Below, in pieces: positions 63,907 through 64,000 of a stretch of 64,000 bases of DNA (position 1 is its first letter; the number at the start of each line of letters is the position of its first letter). The position numbers and the translations under genes are program-made. The DNA is from Mesorhizobium loti (GTDB lineage: Bacteria; Pseudomonadota; Alphaproteobacteria; Rhizobiales; Rhizobiaceae), in assembly GCA_002356515.1 (NCBI GenBank), contig AP017605.1:7115020-7179019 (forward strand). Reading direction: 5' to 3'. The notes under the pieces are model-generated. The model made no database searches. It was not told where the DNA came from and saw only the letters and a program-made list of their open reading frames with translations.

Positions 63907-64000
63907 GTTTCGGGCTCGCTGTTCTCGAGTAGCTTAATGCGGCACATCCCGTTCAGCGGAACCGAATATGCTCGCCTCGAATTGCCCATGCCTGATGACG

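Overview
The window is chromosomal DNA of an alphaproteobacterium of the order Hyphomicrobiales, most likely Mesorhizobium or a close relative. The basis is high-GC coding with GTG and TTG starts, rhizobial versions of ppdK, lpsL and bioY, and a short intergenic repeat of a kind I associate with Mesorhizobium (copies at 1260-1359 and, inverted and partial, 15224-15273). Genus is inference; no rRNA is present. I see no integrase, insertion sequence or CRISPR array. The only RNA gene found is a tRNA-Gln(UUG).

Layout. (1) 1-10.35 kb: a surface-glycan decoration cluster. It holds a large membrane protein cut by the window edge, a small multidrug-resistance-like flippase subunit, three methyltransferases, a tandem pair of beta-propeller glycosidase-like proteins, a NeuD-type acyltransferase, a membrane-anchored family 2 glycosyltransferase, a WecE-type sugar aminotransferase and a WbqC-like protein. 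(2) 10.4-27.4 kb: mostly ordinary genes: tRNA-Gln, a VOC protein, ppdK, a GT9 glycosyltransferase, a NodB-like deacetylase, DUF427, an acyl-CoA ligase, DUF1499, a LacI-controlled PotABCD-like ABC operon ending in an MTAP-like phosphorylase, an MBL-fold hydrolase and bioY. (3) 27.5-41.1 kb: nucleotide-sugar supply and export: lpsL (UDP-GalA), rfbACBD (dTDP-L-rhamnose), manB-manC-gmd-rmd (GDP-D-rhamnose), a C-methyltransferase-like protein, a sulfotransferase and a Wzm/Wzt ABC exporter. (4) 41.1-58.5 kb: glycan assembly: a PIG-L-like protein, five GT4 proteins, two FkbM methyltransferases, a second almost identical wzm-wzt pair, and a 1147-residue protein joining a chain-terminator-type methyltransferase, a coiled coil and two GT4 domains. 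(5) 59-63.9 kb: a Wzy-type set: CapD-like dehydratase, PglC/WcaJ-like sugar-phosphate transferase, a short epimerase and an O-antigen ligase/polymerase-like membrane protein.

How it fits together. Regions 3 and 4 look like an ABC-transporter-dependent polysaccharide system comparable to A-band or O9a O antigens. GDP-D-rhamnose, dTDP-L-rhamnose and possibly UDP-GalA feed multi-domain glycosyltransferases, chain growth may be ended by methylation, and Wzm/Wzt exports the chain.

The most notable points are the single-polypeptide methyltransferase/coiled-coil/double-GT4 protein, the 1646-bp wzm-wzt direct repeat whose two halves differ in divergence, a tandem duplication that left a copy of a neighbour's 3' end at the new junction, and several gene stubs (rfbA, sulfotransferase, GT4) that record rearrangement.
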